Shown here piece after piece: positions 1 to 8,501 of a DNA stretch of 30,530 nt. The stretch's first letter is position 1. Each line of letters starts with the position of its first letter. A program made the translations under genes and the position numbers. The stretch covers positions 1 to 30,530 of the forward strand of contig JAWVFT010000085.1 of NCBI GenBank assembly GCA_033855775.1, written 5' to 3'. Origin of the DNA: DASVTR01 sp033855775. GTDB taxonomy: Bacteria; Acidobacteriota; Blastocatellia; Pyrinomonadales; Pyrinomonadaceae. The notes under the pieces were generated by a model. It had not been told where the DNA came from, searched no databases, and saw nothing but the letters and a program-made list of their open reading frames with translations.

Positions 1-399
1 CCAAGGGACTATTTATTCATCATGCTCAAACTGGTATTACCGGTATTTCGGTTCGTTTGTGGGAGGGCAATCTCCGCCCTGCGAAGATCAGCGGCAGGCA
101 GTGTATACCTTTTCCCGGCAAGTTCCAATATTCTATTTCGGGCGGCGGCAAATTTAATTGCAAGGCGGCCAATCTTAATGCTTGTATGTTTGCGGACTTC
201 AGATTACAATCCCTCCCGCCTCGTACGCAGCAATTCCTTGACAGCCGCTCTTGCCTTCATGCCCAGACGTTAGATGAGGGCGAGGACGACATCCAGACAG
301 GAACCAAAGCAATCCCAATCAGGCATAACCAGCGGGCGTCCTTTCTTCTCCTCCCTGACCGGAGGAACAAGCAGTTGAACCTACAGCGGAGATAATTTT
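1..399. other. Leader region upstream of the collar genes, no gene seen
   Basis: This stretch is less GC-rich than the genes after it. I see no convincing coding sequence: the short open frames here have no ribosome binding site and no recognisable family pattern. It contains one promoter-like pair (see 182-210) and leads into a GGAG ribosome binding site directly before the first collar gene. The gene to the left lies outside the window. Confidence 0.5.
182..210 (+). promoter_or_regulatory. Candidate sigma-70 promoter for the collar gene cluster
   Basis: A TTGTAT hexamer (182-187) and a TACAAT hexamer (205-210) are separated by 17 bp, close to the housekeeping consensus. Transcription would start near 217, leaving a leader of about 180 nt before the first collar gene. 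Judged by eye only. Confidence 0.4.
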
Positions 400-918
400 A
401 TGGCTGAACCATTTTTGGGTGAAATCAGAATCATGAGCTTCAACTTCGCCCCTCAGGGATGGGCGATGTGTAATGGGCAGTTCCTGCCCATTAACCAGAA
501 TCAAGCTCTCTTCAGTTTGCTCGGCACGATGTATGGCGGCAACGGGCAGACTACTTTCGCGCTTCCTGACTTGCGGGCCAAAGCCTCGCTGCATGTCGGC
601 CAAGGACATACTCAAGGCGAGGCAGCGGGCACAACCAGCGTCACGGTCAGCATCCCGCAGATGCCGCAACACATTCATTTCCTGCAAGCCACCAACACCG
701 ATGTCGCTGCTAACCGGACTGCCATTCCGACGAACAACTTTCTGGGGCCGGTGAACAATCTCTACGCGAATCCAAGCGGGGCCGGCGTCCAACTGACGAC
801 GATGGACCCCTCTTCGGTCACGAACTACGGCGGCAGCCAGCCACACAACAACATGATGCCCAGTCTTGCGTTGAACTTCTGTATCGCGCTCGTCGGCATC
901 TTCCCGTCACGCAATTAG
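400..918 (+). CDS. Phage tail-collar domain protein (MdpB family), paralogue 1
   Basis: 172 residues. Residues about 5-60 match the tail-collar domain: a GEIRIMSFNFAP opening, GWAMCNGQFLPI, then a glycine-rich YGGNGQTTFALPDLR stretch. The C-terminus carries the family ending GGSQPHNNM followed by LNFCIAL and FPSRN. Family members are called microcystin-dependent protein or tail collar proteins, named from phage tail fibre collars, but many sit in ordinary chromosomes with unknown function. There is no signal peptide. GGAG lies about 8 nt before the ATG. It is the first of three tandem paralogues with gaps of 15-18 nt, surely one operon. No other phage gene is present, so a structural tail role is not supported here. 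Confidence 0.9.
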   Translation: MAEPFLGEIRIMSFNFAPQGWAMCNGQFLPINQNQALFSLLGTMYGGNGQTTFALPDLRAKASLHVGQGHTQGEAAGTTSVTVSIPQMPQHIHFLQATNTDVAANRTAIPTNNFLGPVNNLYANPSGAGVQLTTMDPSSVTNYGGSQPHNNMMPSLALNFCIALVGIFPSRN

Positions 919-936
919 GAAGGAGACACACACAAT

Positions 937-1440
937 ATGGCACAACCTTATGTCGGCGAAATCAGGATCTTCGCGGGCAACTTTGCTCCGGCGGGCTGGA
1001 TGTTTTGCGACGGGCAGTTGCTTCCCATCTCAGAGAACGAGACGCTCTTTCAATTAATCGGCACGACCTACGGCGGCGACGGGCAGGAGACGTTCGCATT
1101 GCCGCAACTGCAATCGCGTATCCCCATTCACATGGGCAGCGGCATTCAGTTGGCCGAGACGTTGGGAACCGAATCGGTGACGCTGACCGCTCAGCAGGTG
1201 CCGATTCACACTCATCCGTTAATCGCGGCGAAGTCAAACGGAACGGCGACCAATCCCGGCGGCAACGTCCTGGCCGGCAGCGTTTCCTCTGTGCAGCCCT
1301 ACGTCGAGGATCAGGCGAGTCTGGCGTTGAATAACAACAACATCACGCCCATCGGTGGCAGCCAGCCGCACGAGAACCTACAACCGTACCTGTGCATGAA
1401 CTACATCATTTCGCTGTTCGGGCTTTTCCCCCATCAGTAA
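937..1440 (+). CDS. Phage tail-collar domain protein (MdpB family), paralogue 2
   Basis: 167 residues, with the same plan as its neighbours: GEIRIFAGNFAPAGW near residue 7, an FCDGQLLPI block, then YGGDGQETFALPQLQ, a variable middle, and the ending GGSQPHENLQPYLCMNYII with FPHQ. The AAGGAG ribosome binding site stands about 11 nt before the ATG and 18 nt separate it from the first paralogue. The variable central part (about residues 95-135) differs most among the three, which suggests that the exposed part diversifies while the collar fold is kept. Function is unknown; the family call is secure. Confidence 0.9.
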   Translation: MAQPYVGEIRIFAGNFAPAGWMFCDGQLLPISENETLFQLIGTTYGGDGQETFALPQLQSRIPIHMGSGIQLAETLGTESVTLTAQQVPIHTHPLIAAKSNGTATNPGGNVLAGSVSSVQPYVEDQASLALNNNNITPIGGSQPHENLQPYLCMNYIISLFGLFPHQ

Positions 1441-1455
1441 ATAGAGGAGACTAAT

Positions 1456-1986
1456 ATGGCAGACCCTTTTGTCGCTGAAGTCCGCATCTTCGGTTTCAAC
1501 TTCGCGCCCACGGGCTGGGCGCAATGCAACGGGCAGATATTGCCCATCAGCCAGAACACGGCGCTCTTCAGCTTGCTCGGCACAACCTACGGCGGCAACG
1601 GCCAATCGACCTTCGCCCTCCCGGACATGCAGGGCAACTCTTGCATGCACCCCGGTCAGGGGCCGGGCTTGGGGCTCTACGACCTCGGGCAGACGGGCGG
1701 GAGTGAGACCGTGACGCTGCTCGTCTCAGAGATACCCGTTCACAACCACACGCTTCAGGCGAACCCGAATCCGGGCGACAATCTTATTCCGTCGCCGACC
1801 ACCAGCCTCGCTTCGTCAACCGGCGGCTCGCTCTATGTGACATCCGTCTCGAACCCGCCGCTGGCGCAGATGGCCTTTCAAGCTCTGACGCCCGCCGGTG
1901 GCAGTTTGCCCCACAACAACATGCAGCCGTATGTGGTCTTGAACTATTGCATCGCCTTGCAGGGCGTCTTTCCGCCGCGCACTTAA
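1456..1986 (+). CDS. Phage tail-collar domain protein (MdpB family), paralogue 3
   Basis: 176 residues. It carries the collar signature (EVRIFGFNFAPTGWAQCNG, then YGGNGQSTFALPDMQG) and the terminal block GGSLPHNNMQPYVVLNYC with FPPRT. The GAGGAG site is well placed before the ATG, and only 15 nt separate it from paralogue 2, so the three are co-transcribed. It resembles paralogue 1 more than paralogue 2 by eye (NGQILPI, FSLLGT). A GC-rich hairpin follows at 2007-2030 and probably closes the operon. No membrane segment or signal peptide is visible. Confidence 0.9.
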   Translation: MADPFVAEVRIFGFNFAPTGWAQCNGQILPISQNTALFSLLGTTYGGNGQSTFALPDMQGNSCMHPGQGPGLGLYDLGQTGGSETVTLLVSEIPVHNHTLQANPNPGDNLIPSPTTSLASSTGGSLYVTSVSNPPLAQMAFQALTPAGGSLPHNNMQPYVVLNYCIALQGVFPPRT

Positions 1987-2006
1987 AGAGCGACAGCAAG
2001 CCTTCC

Positions 2007-2030
2007 GGCCCGCGCTTTTTGTGGCGGGCC
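2007..2030 (+). terminator. Hairpin after the collar operon, possible terminator
   Basis: GGCCCGC (2007-2013) pairs exactly with GCGGGCC (2024-2030) around a T-rich 10-nt loop, 20 nt after the stop of the third collar gene. There is no clean T tract after the stem, so termination efficiency is uncertain. Confidence 0.5.
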
Positions 2031-2043
2031 TTCCACTTAGCGC

Positions 2044-2073
2044 TTGAGCTAAGCTGACCGACTAAAGTACAAT
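2044..2073 (+). promoter_or_regulatory. Candidate promoter with an overlapping dyad, upstream of the giant surface-protein gene
   Basis: TTGAGC (2044-2049) and TACAAT (2068-2073) are separated by 18 bp. The -35 lies inside the dyad CTTAGC-N6-GCTAAG (2036-2053), so a repressor binding there would block the polymerase. The leader to the ATG at 2374 would be about 290 nt, which is long, so another promoter may exist closer to the gene. Confidence 0.3.
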
Positions 2074-2373
2074 GGCCGAAGCGACTGGAGACTCTTTTGG
2101 TGTGAGCCAATTGCTATCCTCATCTCTTGCTCGCTTCGGCTTTATTGTCCGCCTGTATGCCCCGCGAGCCGTCGACAGAACGCCTGTCCACGGTTTCACC
2201 GGCATCATAATTTTGAAAGGCTCCTGTTCTTGCCGCTGTCTTGATTCAGATGCGTGAGCTAGCTCTCGCGCCCCGCAACATGGCGTCATCAATTTTTGGC
2301 CGTCTTGTGTTCCACACGAAACAACTTCATCTTCGATCCCCCAGCAGGTTCGAGATGACACCGAAGGAGAGTC

Positions 2374-5300
2374 ATGCAACATCGAACTTCGTCGCCCACA
2401 GTTCGCAACTGGAAAGTCATAGTTTCCCTACTGGTCTCATACTTAATCTTGATGGCGCCGATGGCGCCGATGGCGGCAGCCGCCGCGCGCGAAAGATCGC
2501 AGAATGCCAGTTCGCGGAACGCTGAGCGACAGCAGAAACAAACGACACCTGAAACCCAACGCTCGCAGACGCCCGCCCGCCTCGCGGCTCCGGCGCAGGA
2601 GGGGCCGTCAGCCGTCAACATCGTGGCGACGAAGGACGACTCGTTCCCGGTCCATCCGAGCGGCAAAGCCGAACCCGGCGACATCATCAACTACACCGTC
2701 AACATCACCAACAGCGGAACGACCGACGCCACCGGCGTCACCTTCAACGACACGGTTGACACCAACACGACCTTCGTCGGCAATTCCGCCCACGCGCAAC
2801 CGCAGGCGCGCAACGAAGCCTTCACGACGGTCGGCAACACGCTGCTCGAAGCGGGCCTCGCCTCGCCCTCCGGCGCTCCGGCTGTGACGAGCGCGGTCAA
2901 GTTGTTTGACAACGACGCGATTGCGACCGACACCATCCAACTCTCTACGTTTCAGGCGACGAGCGCCAACGGCGGCACGGTCACGGTCAACGCCGACGGC
3001 AGCTTCAGCTATTTGCCCGCGGTCGGCTTCACCGGCTCGGACACCTTCACCTACACGATTCGCAACTCTGCCGCGACGACTCCCGTCTTGACCGACACGG
3101 CGACCGTCACCATCACCGTCAGCAACAAGGTTTGGTACGTCAACAACTCCGGCGCGAACGGCGACGGGCGTTCAAGCTCTCCGTTCAATTCGCTGACGCC
3201 CGTCAACGGCGCGGGCGGCGCGGGCGACCCGGACGCGGCTGGCGATGTTATCTACATCTTCACCGGCGGCGGCAACTACACGACCGGCATCCAGCTTGAG
3301 AACAACCAGCAACTCATCGGCAACGGCGTGGCTCTCGTCGTCGGCGGCAACACCCTGCGCGTGGCTGGCTCGCGCCCGACCATCACCAACGGCGCAGGCA
3401 ACGGCGTCACGCTCGCCAACACCAACACGCTTTCCGGCTTCAACATCGGCGACACGAGCGCCATCGACATCTCCGGCAACGCCTTCGGCACGTTGACCGC
3501 CAACAACATTACGCTCGCCGGAACCGGACGCCCCTTGAGCCTAACGACCGGCGCAGTGGCCGCGACCTTCGACAGCATCACGGCGACTTCGGCCTCCGGT
3601 GGTCAGGGCATCAGCTTGACGGGAGTGACCGGCTCGCTGACCTCTACGAGCGGCACTTCGATTACCAGCCCGACCACGCAATGTATCTTAGTCGGCACCA
3701 CGACCGCTGCCGTCAACTTCGGCAACACTTCCTGCTCGGGCGGAACCGATGGCGTTAGTTTCCAGAGCAACTCTTCCGGCACGCGCACCTTCGGCACCTT
3801 GAGCGTCTCCGGCGGCTCAGGCTCGGCGTTTCTGAGCGGAGCGGGCGGCGGCAACGTCACCGTCACGGGCGCTGCCACCTTGAGCAGCACAGGCAATCCG
3901 ATTGACATTCAGAACATGACCAACGGCTCGGCCATCAGCTTCGCCGGAACGACCGTCTCGAAGACGACGGCGGGCGGCGCTGGGATAAACTGGGGCGGGA
4001 CGAACACGGGCGCGACGCTCGGCTTCGCATCGCTCGGTCTGACGACCTCGAACGGCGCGGGCCTCGTCGCCGCAGGCGGCGGCACGATTAATGTCACGAC
4101 CGGAACCATTAGCGCGACGGGCAGCGCGGGGCAGGCAGCCCCTGCCATCAACGCCAACGGCGTCACCTTCGGCGCGACCTTCACCAGCGTCTCTTCGACG
4201 AACAGCGGCAGCGCCGGCAACGGCATCAGCCTGACAGGCGTGCTCGGCACACTGACGATGAGCGGCGGCGCAATCAGCGGCGCAGCGGGCGATGCCTTCT
4301 TAGTCAGCGGCGGCACGGCCAACATCACTTACAACGGCACCATCGGCACGACGGCGGCTCGCCCCGTCAACGTCTCCAGCAAGACCGGCGGCACGGTCGC
4401 CTTCGGCGGCGCGGTCAGCAGCACGTCTAACGGCGTCTCTTTGACGACCAACACCGGCGCGACCATCAACTTCACTGGCGGACTTTCCTTGAGCACCGGA
4501 GCCAACACGGCGTTTGCGGCGACGGGCGGCGGCACGGTCAGCGCCACGCAGAACAACACTTCAATCGTCAACACGTTGACGGCGACCACGGGCTCGGCCC
4601 TCAACGTCAACGCCACGACGATTGGCGCGAGCAACCTGACCTTCCGCAGCATCACTTCGAACGGCTCCGGCTCAAACAACGGCATCATTCTTGACAACAC
4701 AGGGACGAACGGCGGCCTAATCGTCACCGGCAACGGCGGCACTTGCACGTCGGCGGCCACCTGCACGGGCGGAACCATCGCCAACAAGACGGGAACCGAC
4801 AGCCAGACGACCTCCGGCATCGGCATCTATCTGAACAACACGTCGAACGTCTCGCTCGACCGGATGCAGTTGAACGACTTTCAGAACTTCGCCATCCTCG
4901 GCACGACCGTCCGTGGCTTCACGTTGACCAACTCGATTATCAACGGCACGAACGGCACGAACGAGAACGTTGATGAAGGAAGCGTGGCTTTCACGAATTT
5001 GATCGGCTCGGCCACCATCACCAACGTCAACGTCTCCGGCTCTATCGAAGACAACTTCCGCGTCATCAATAACCTTGACCGCAACGTCGCGGGCAACGCG
5101 CTCAACCGCATCACCTTCACCCAATTTACGTGCGGCGCGAACAGCACGACGCTCGGCGACAACGGCCTCTTCATTCAGGCCCAACTCAACTCAGAAGTTG
5201 ACGTGACGATTCAGAACAGCACGTTCACCTCTGCGCGCGGCGACATCTTCCAGTTCGACTTGACGAACACCGCCAAGGGCGATCTCGTCTTACAGAACAG

Positions 5301-7701
5301 CGCCATCTCGAACAATCATCCGGCCATCGTGGTCGGCGGCGGCGGCGTCACGCTTTCCGGCGGCGGCTCGACCAACTCGAACGTCAACTTTACTTACGAC
5401 ATCAACACCAACAGCTTCCGCGACGCGCGCGGCGATTTGCTGCTCATCGCTTTGCAGACGGGCGGCGGCTTGTTTAGCGGCAAGATTCGGAACAACACGT
5501 TCGGCGTCGCAGCCGTTGACAAATCGGGCGGCATAGAAGCCACTTCGGTTGAACTCAGAACGGTGGGCAGCGGCGATCAGGTTGTGCAGATTGACAACAA
5601 CCAGATTCGCCAGTACGGCAACTTCGGCATCCTGCTGCAAGTCGGCGGCCAGGTCGCTAACGGCGACGGCACGACCGGCACGTTGAACGCCACCGTCACC
5701 AACAACACCATCAACACTCCGTCCACGTTCGCCTTCATCAAGAACGGATTTCAGTTGAACTCCGGCACGAACGCGGGCGACGCCTTTCAGGTCTGCTTGA
5801 ATCTGAGCGGCAACACGCTCGCAGGCAGCGGGCAGAACGGCGGCACGGACTTCCAGCTCCGCAACCGTTTCTCGACGACCGACCGGCTGCCCGGATACGC
5901 CGGCGCGAACAACAACAACGCGGCGGTCGTCGCGTTCATTCAGGGACAGAATGCGGGCGGCCCAACCGGAACCGCCAGCAATAACGTAGCGGGCGGTTCC
6001 GGCGGCTTCGTCGGCGGCGCGGCCTGCACGACGCCAGCCTTTGTTCAGCCTGCCACGCCGGAGAGCGACACGGACAGCGCGCCGGCAGCAATCGCTCCGA
6101 CCGAGGCCACAAAGACCGAGAGCGCGCCTTCGATGCTCGATGCGCCGACCAGCCTGTCGAGCGGACGCCCGTTCATCTCGTCGCCGCGCATGTCTCAGCC
6201 GCCCGCTTCGAGCGCGCCTGTGGCCGCTCCTCAGCCCGCTGCTCAGGCTCCGGCCAGGACTGCTCCGGCGAAGACCGCGGCCCCGGAGACGCCGACGGCC
6301 AACTTCCCGGTCAGCGTCGGAACCTTGCAAGCAGGCGAGTCCGTCACCATCGTCTTCCAGGTGACGCTCAACGACCCGCTGCCGGGCAACGTCACGCAGG
6401 TTTCCAATCAGGGAACGGTTTCGGGCAGCAACTTCTCGAACGTCCTGACGGATGACCCCGCGACAGGCACAGCAGGCGACCCGACAATCACACCTGTGGT
6501 CGCGTTCGCCTTCATCGTCAGCGACGTTTCAATCGCTGAAGGCGCGGTCGGCCAACGGCAGGCCGTCTTCACCGTCAGCCTGACGAACCAGAAGTCAACG
6601 GCGACTTCCGTTCACGCGCAGACGGCGGACGGCACGGCGACAGCGGGTGTTGACTACGTTGCGTTGCCTGACACCTTGGTCACGATTCCGGCCAACACGT
6701 CGTCCACCACCGTCACGGTGCTCGTCAACGGCGACACCATCTTCGAGGGCAACGAGGACTTCTTCGTCAATCTCTCGACGGCGACCGGCGCGAGCATCCT
6801 TGACAGTTCGGCTATCGGCATCATTGCCGACGACGAACCGCAGGTGTCCGACTTGAGCGGCGACGGCTTGACCGATGCCGCCATCTGGAATTCCAACAAC
6901 GGCAACTGGTTCGTCGTCAACAGTGGCACGAGCACGACGACGATGGTTGCGGATGATTGGGGTCGCGCCTCGCTCGGCGACATAGCCGTTCCGGGCGACT
7001 ACGACTTCGACAACCGGATAGACATCGCCGTCTTCCGTCCCTCTGAGGGCAACTGGTACATCCTCAAGAGCAACAACGGGACGCAGGTTATCTCTATCCA
7101 GAATTGGGGACAGAGCGGCGACGTGCCTGTGCCGGGAGACTTCGATGGAGACGGGCGCACAGACCTTGCAGTCTGGCGTCCGACCAACGGCAACTGGTAC
7201 ATCCTCAAGAGCAACAACGGCGCTCCGCTCTCGACCGTTCAGAGTTGGGGCAACCCCACAGACAAGCCTGTCGTCGGCGACTTCGACGGCGACGGCAAGT
7301 CTGACCTGGCCGTCTTCCGTCCGGCGGAAGGCAAGTGGTACATCATCAACAGCGCGACCAACACGCTGACCATACAGGCTTGGGGCGTCTCGACCGACAA
7401 ACTCGTTCCGGGCGATTTCGACGGCGACGGCAAGACAGACCTGGCCGTCTATCGCAACGGCACGTGGTTCATTCGCAACAGCAAGGGCGGCGCATCAACC
7501 ATCAAGAGTTGGGGCGAGACGACCGACCTTGCTGTCCCCGGCGACTATGACGGCGACGGCAAGTTCGACATCTCCGTCTGGCGACCGGGCGAGGGCAAGT
7601 TCTACACCATCCGTAGTTCCGACAATACGGTGCTCTTGCAAACCATCGAGCTTGGCGGCGCAGGCATCAAGCCGGTGCCGAACGCCTACTTGCCGCAGTA
7701 G
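2374..7701 (+). CDS. Giant secreted DUF11 / beta-helix / Calx-beta / FG-GAP repeat protein
   Basis: 1775 residues. A signal peptide spans about residues 1-38 (basic start, hydrophobic VIVSLLVSYLILMAP, then AAAAA). Next come half of a DUF11-like Ig domain (about 79-140), a cadherin/VCBS-like Ig domain (about 165-250, with GSFSYLPAVGFTGSDTFTY), and a very long Gly/Asn/Thr-rich parallel beta-helix of the pectate-lyase type (about 252-1215). A Pro/Ala linker (about 1220-1310) leads to the second half of the DUF11 pattern (1310-1375), a Calx-beta domain (1378-1488) and six FG-GAP/VCBS-type blades (about 1490-1770) with DFDGDGxxD calcium loops and WYI cores. No LPXTG, PEP-CTERM or autotransporter barrel is visible, so the anchor is unknown. 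GGAG lies shortly before the ATG. It is probably an exported, calcium-binding adhesin or matrix protein; the role is inferred from its domains. Confidence 0.88.
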   Translation: MQHRTSSPTVRNWKVIVSLLVSYLILMAPMAPMAAAAARERSQNASSRNAERQQKQTTPETQRSQTPARLAAPAQEGPSAVNIVATKDDSFPVHPSGKAEPGDIINYTVNITNSGTTDATGVTFNDTVDTNTTFVGNSAHAQPQARNEAFTTVGNTLLEAGLASPSGAPAVTSAVKLFDNDAIATDTIQLSTFQATSANGGTVTVNADGSFSYLPAVGFTGSDTFTYTIRNSAATTPVLTDTATVTITVSNKVWYVNNSGANGDGRSSSPFNSLTPVNGAGGAGDPDAAGDVIYIFTGGGNYTTGIQLENNQQLIGNGVALVVGGNTLRVAGSRPTITNGAGNGVTLANTNTLSGFNIGDTSAIDISGNAFGTLTANNITLAGTGRPLSLTTGAVAATFDSITATSASGGQGISLTGVTGSLTSTSGTSITSPTTQCILVGTTTAAVNFGNTSCSGGTDGVSFQSNSSGTRTFGTLSVSGGSGSAFLSGAGGGNVTVTGAATLSSTGNPIDIQNMTNGSAISFAGTTVSKTTAGGAGINWGGTNTGATLGFASLGLTTSNGAGLVAAGGGTINVTTGTISATGSAGQAAPAINANGVTFGATFTSVSSTNSGSAGNGISLTGVLGTLTMSGGAISGAAGDAFLVSGGTANITYNGTIGTTAARPVNVSSKTGGTVAFGGAVSSTSNGVSLTTNTGATINFTGGLSLSTGANTAFAATGGGTVSATQNNTSIVNTLTATTGSALNVNATTIGASNLTFRSITSNGSGSNNGIILDNTGTNGGLIVTGNGGTCTSAATCTGGTIANKTGTDSQTTSGIGIYLNNTSNVSLDRMQLNDFQNFAILGTTVRGFTLTNSIINGTNGTNENVDEGSVAFTNLIGSATITNVNVSGSIEDNFRVINNLDRNVAGNALNRITFTQFTCGANSTTLGDNGLFIQAQLNSEVDVTIQNSTFTSARGDIFQFDLTNTAKGDLVLQNSAISNNHPAIVVGGGGVTLSGGGSTNSNVNFTYDINTNSFRDARGDLLLIALQTGGGLFSGKIRNNTFGVAAVDKSGGIEATSVELRTVGSGDQVVQIDNNQIRQYGNFGILLQVGGQVANGDGTTGTLNATVTNNTINTPSTFAFIKNGFQLNSGTNAGDAFQVCLNLSGNTLAGSGQNGGTDFQLRNRFSTTDRLPGYAGANNNNAAVVAFIQGQNAGGPTGTASNNVAGGSGGFVGGAACTTPAFVQPATPESDTDSAPAAIAPTEATKTESAPSMLDAPTSLSSGRPFISSPRMSQPPASSAPVAAPQPAAQAPARTAPAKTAAPETPTANFPVSVGTLQAGESVTIVFQVTLNDPLPGNVTQVSNQGTVSGSNFSNVLTDDPATGTAGDPTITPVVAFAFIVSDVSIAEGAVGQRQAVFTVSLTNQKSTATSVHAQTADGTATAGVDYVALPDTLVTIPANTSSTTVTVLVNGDTIFEGNEDFFVNLSTATGASILDSSAIGIIADDEPQVSDLSGDGLTDAAIWNSNNGNWFVVNSGTSTTTMVADDWGRASLGDIAVPGDYDFDNRIDIAVFRPSEGNWYILKSNNGTQVISIQNWGQSGDVPVPGDFDGDGRTDLAVWRPTNGNWYILKSNNGAPLSTVQSWGNPTDKPVVGDFDGDGKSDLAVFRPAEGKWYIINSATNTLTIQAWGVSTDKLVPGDFDGDGKTDLAVYRNGTWFIRNSKGGASTIKSWGETTDLAVPGDYDGDGKFDISVWRPGEGKFYTIRSSDNTVLLQTIELGGAGIKPVPNAYLPQ

Positions 7702-7746
7702 TCCAACCAGCAATCGCGGCCCCGCGCCGCGACGGCTAAACCAATA

Positions 7747-7794
7747 AAGGCCGGGGCGCAACCTGTTAAGGGTTGCGCCCCGGCCTTCTTCTTT
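7747..7794. terminator. Strong intrinsic terminator, probably bidirectional
   Basis: A perfect 15-bp stem (7749-7763 with 7771-7785) and a 7-nt loop are followed by TTCTTCTTT on the plus strand. An AA before and TT after extend the stem. It lies between the giant surface-protein gene (+) and the convergent msrB (-), so it can stop both transcripts. Confidence 0.85.
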
Positions 7795-7822
7795 GAGCTT
7801 AAATTTGAGATGCGCGGGCGCG

Positions 7823-8353
7823 TTAGGCGCGTTTGCGTTTGGCGATGAACTTCATGGCGACGCCGTTCATGCAGTAGCGCAGGCCGGTCGGCTCCGGCCC
7901 GTCGTTAAAGACGTGGCCGAGGTGCGCGTCGCATCTGGCGCAGAGCACTTCCGTGCGCGTCTCCGCGAGGCTGTTGTCCACCTCTTCGCGCACGTTCCGT
8001 TTGGCAATCGGTTGCCAGAAACTGGGCCAGCCGGTGCGCGAATCAAACTTCGCTGCGGAGCTAAAGAGCGGCAGGTCGCAACTGACGCAGGCGAAGACGC
8101 CCGGCTCGTGAATGTCGTTGAGCGGGCTCGAATATGGAGCCTCGGTTCCCTGCTGGCGCGTCACGTTGTATTGCTCAGGCGTGAGCAGGCGTTTCCATTC
8201 GGCGTCCGTCCTGACAATCTTTTTGATGCGGGCGGAACGATTCTGCTTGCCGCTCGCTTCGGTCAAACTGTTGGCTGTCGCAAACGAAAATCTTGACAGC
8301 GTGGCGAACGCTCCGATGGCTATGCCGGATGAAAGAAAGTTTCGTCTGTTCAT
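7823..8353 (-). CDS. msrB: Peptide-methionine (R)-S-oxide reductase MsrB with Tat-type signal
   Basis: 176 residues. MsrB reduces methionine-R-sulfoxide in proteins back to methionine. The core (about residues 43-172) has both zinc CxxC pairs (C89/C92 and C138/C141), the GWPSFW block (108-113) and the catalytic cysteine C161 in RYCMNG. The N-terminus NRRNFL followed by a hydrophobic stretch and an alanine-rich end looks like a twin-arginine signal, so the enzyme probably acts in the periplasm, folded and zinc-loaded before export. No separate thioredoxin or MsrA domain is fused. No clear Shine-Dalgarno precedes the ATG. The gene converges on the giant surface-protein gene across a shared terminator. 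Family assignment is firm; the Tat route is a prediction. Confidence 0.95.
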   Translation of the reverse strand: MNRRNFLSSGIAIGAFATLSRFSFATANSLTEASGKQNRSARIKKIVRTDAEWKRLLTPEQYNVTRQQGTEAPYSSPLNDIHEPGVFACVSCDLPLFSSAAKFDSRTGWPSFWQPIAKRNVREEVDNSLAETRTEVLCARCDAHLGHVFNDGPEPTGLRYCMNGVAMKFIAKRKRA

Positions 8354-8408
8354 AATCCAATCTACGCGAGCGGCGCGGGAATCGGTTTTCGAAGTCGAAA
8401 CAGCATTC

Positions 8409-8447
8409 TCGCGTGACGAGGAAACAGTCTCTTTTTCGTGTGACGAG
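8409..8447. repeat. Two-copy direct repeat with GTGACGAG words
   Basis: TCGCGTGACGAG (8409-8420) recurs as TCGTGTGACGAG (8436-8447), 27 bp apart, each followed by GAAAC or AAAC. It lies between the ATP-grasp stop and the msrB start. The GTGACGAG word recurs in the inverted repeats at 15399-15532 and 18696-18756. Confidence 0.45.
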
Positions 8448-8501
8448 AAACACCGCTCAAGTTATTAAAGAGCGCGCTGCGTTAGCTTGCTTCTGCTTAG
8501 C

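Larger units (their letters stand above)
1987..2373. other. Intergenic region between the collar operon and the giant surface-protein gene
   Basis: No gene is supported. A 61-codon frame from 2072 lacks a ribosome binding site and any family feature. The region holds the hairpin at 2007-2030, a 6-bp dyad CTTAGC/GCTAAG at 2036-2053, and a promoter-like pair at 2044-2073 that overlaps this dyad. It ends in GGAGAG just before the ATG at 2374. Confidence 0.5.

Noticed and set aside
22..395. Two short plus-strand open frames
   Set aside because: They overlap each other, lack ribosome binding sites and show no family pattern.
400..1986. Prophage tail module
   Set aside because: Only collar-domain proteins are present. 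No capsid, baseplate, tape-measure, lysis or integrase gene is in the window.
2072..2257. 61-codon plus-strand frame
   Set aside because: It begins at the predicted -10 element, lacks a ribosome binding site and has random-looking composition.
5290..6330. 346-codon minus-strand frame inside the giant surface-protein gene
   Set aside because: It is the antisense of a repetitive GC-rich coding region; Arg/Ala/Val-rich with no fold signature.
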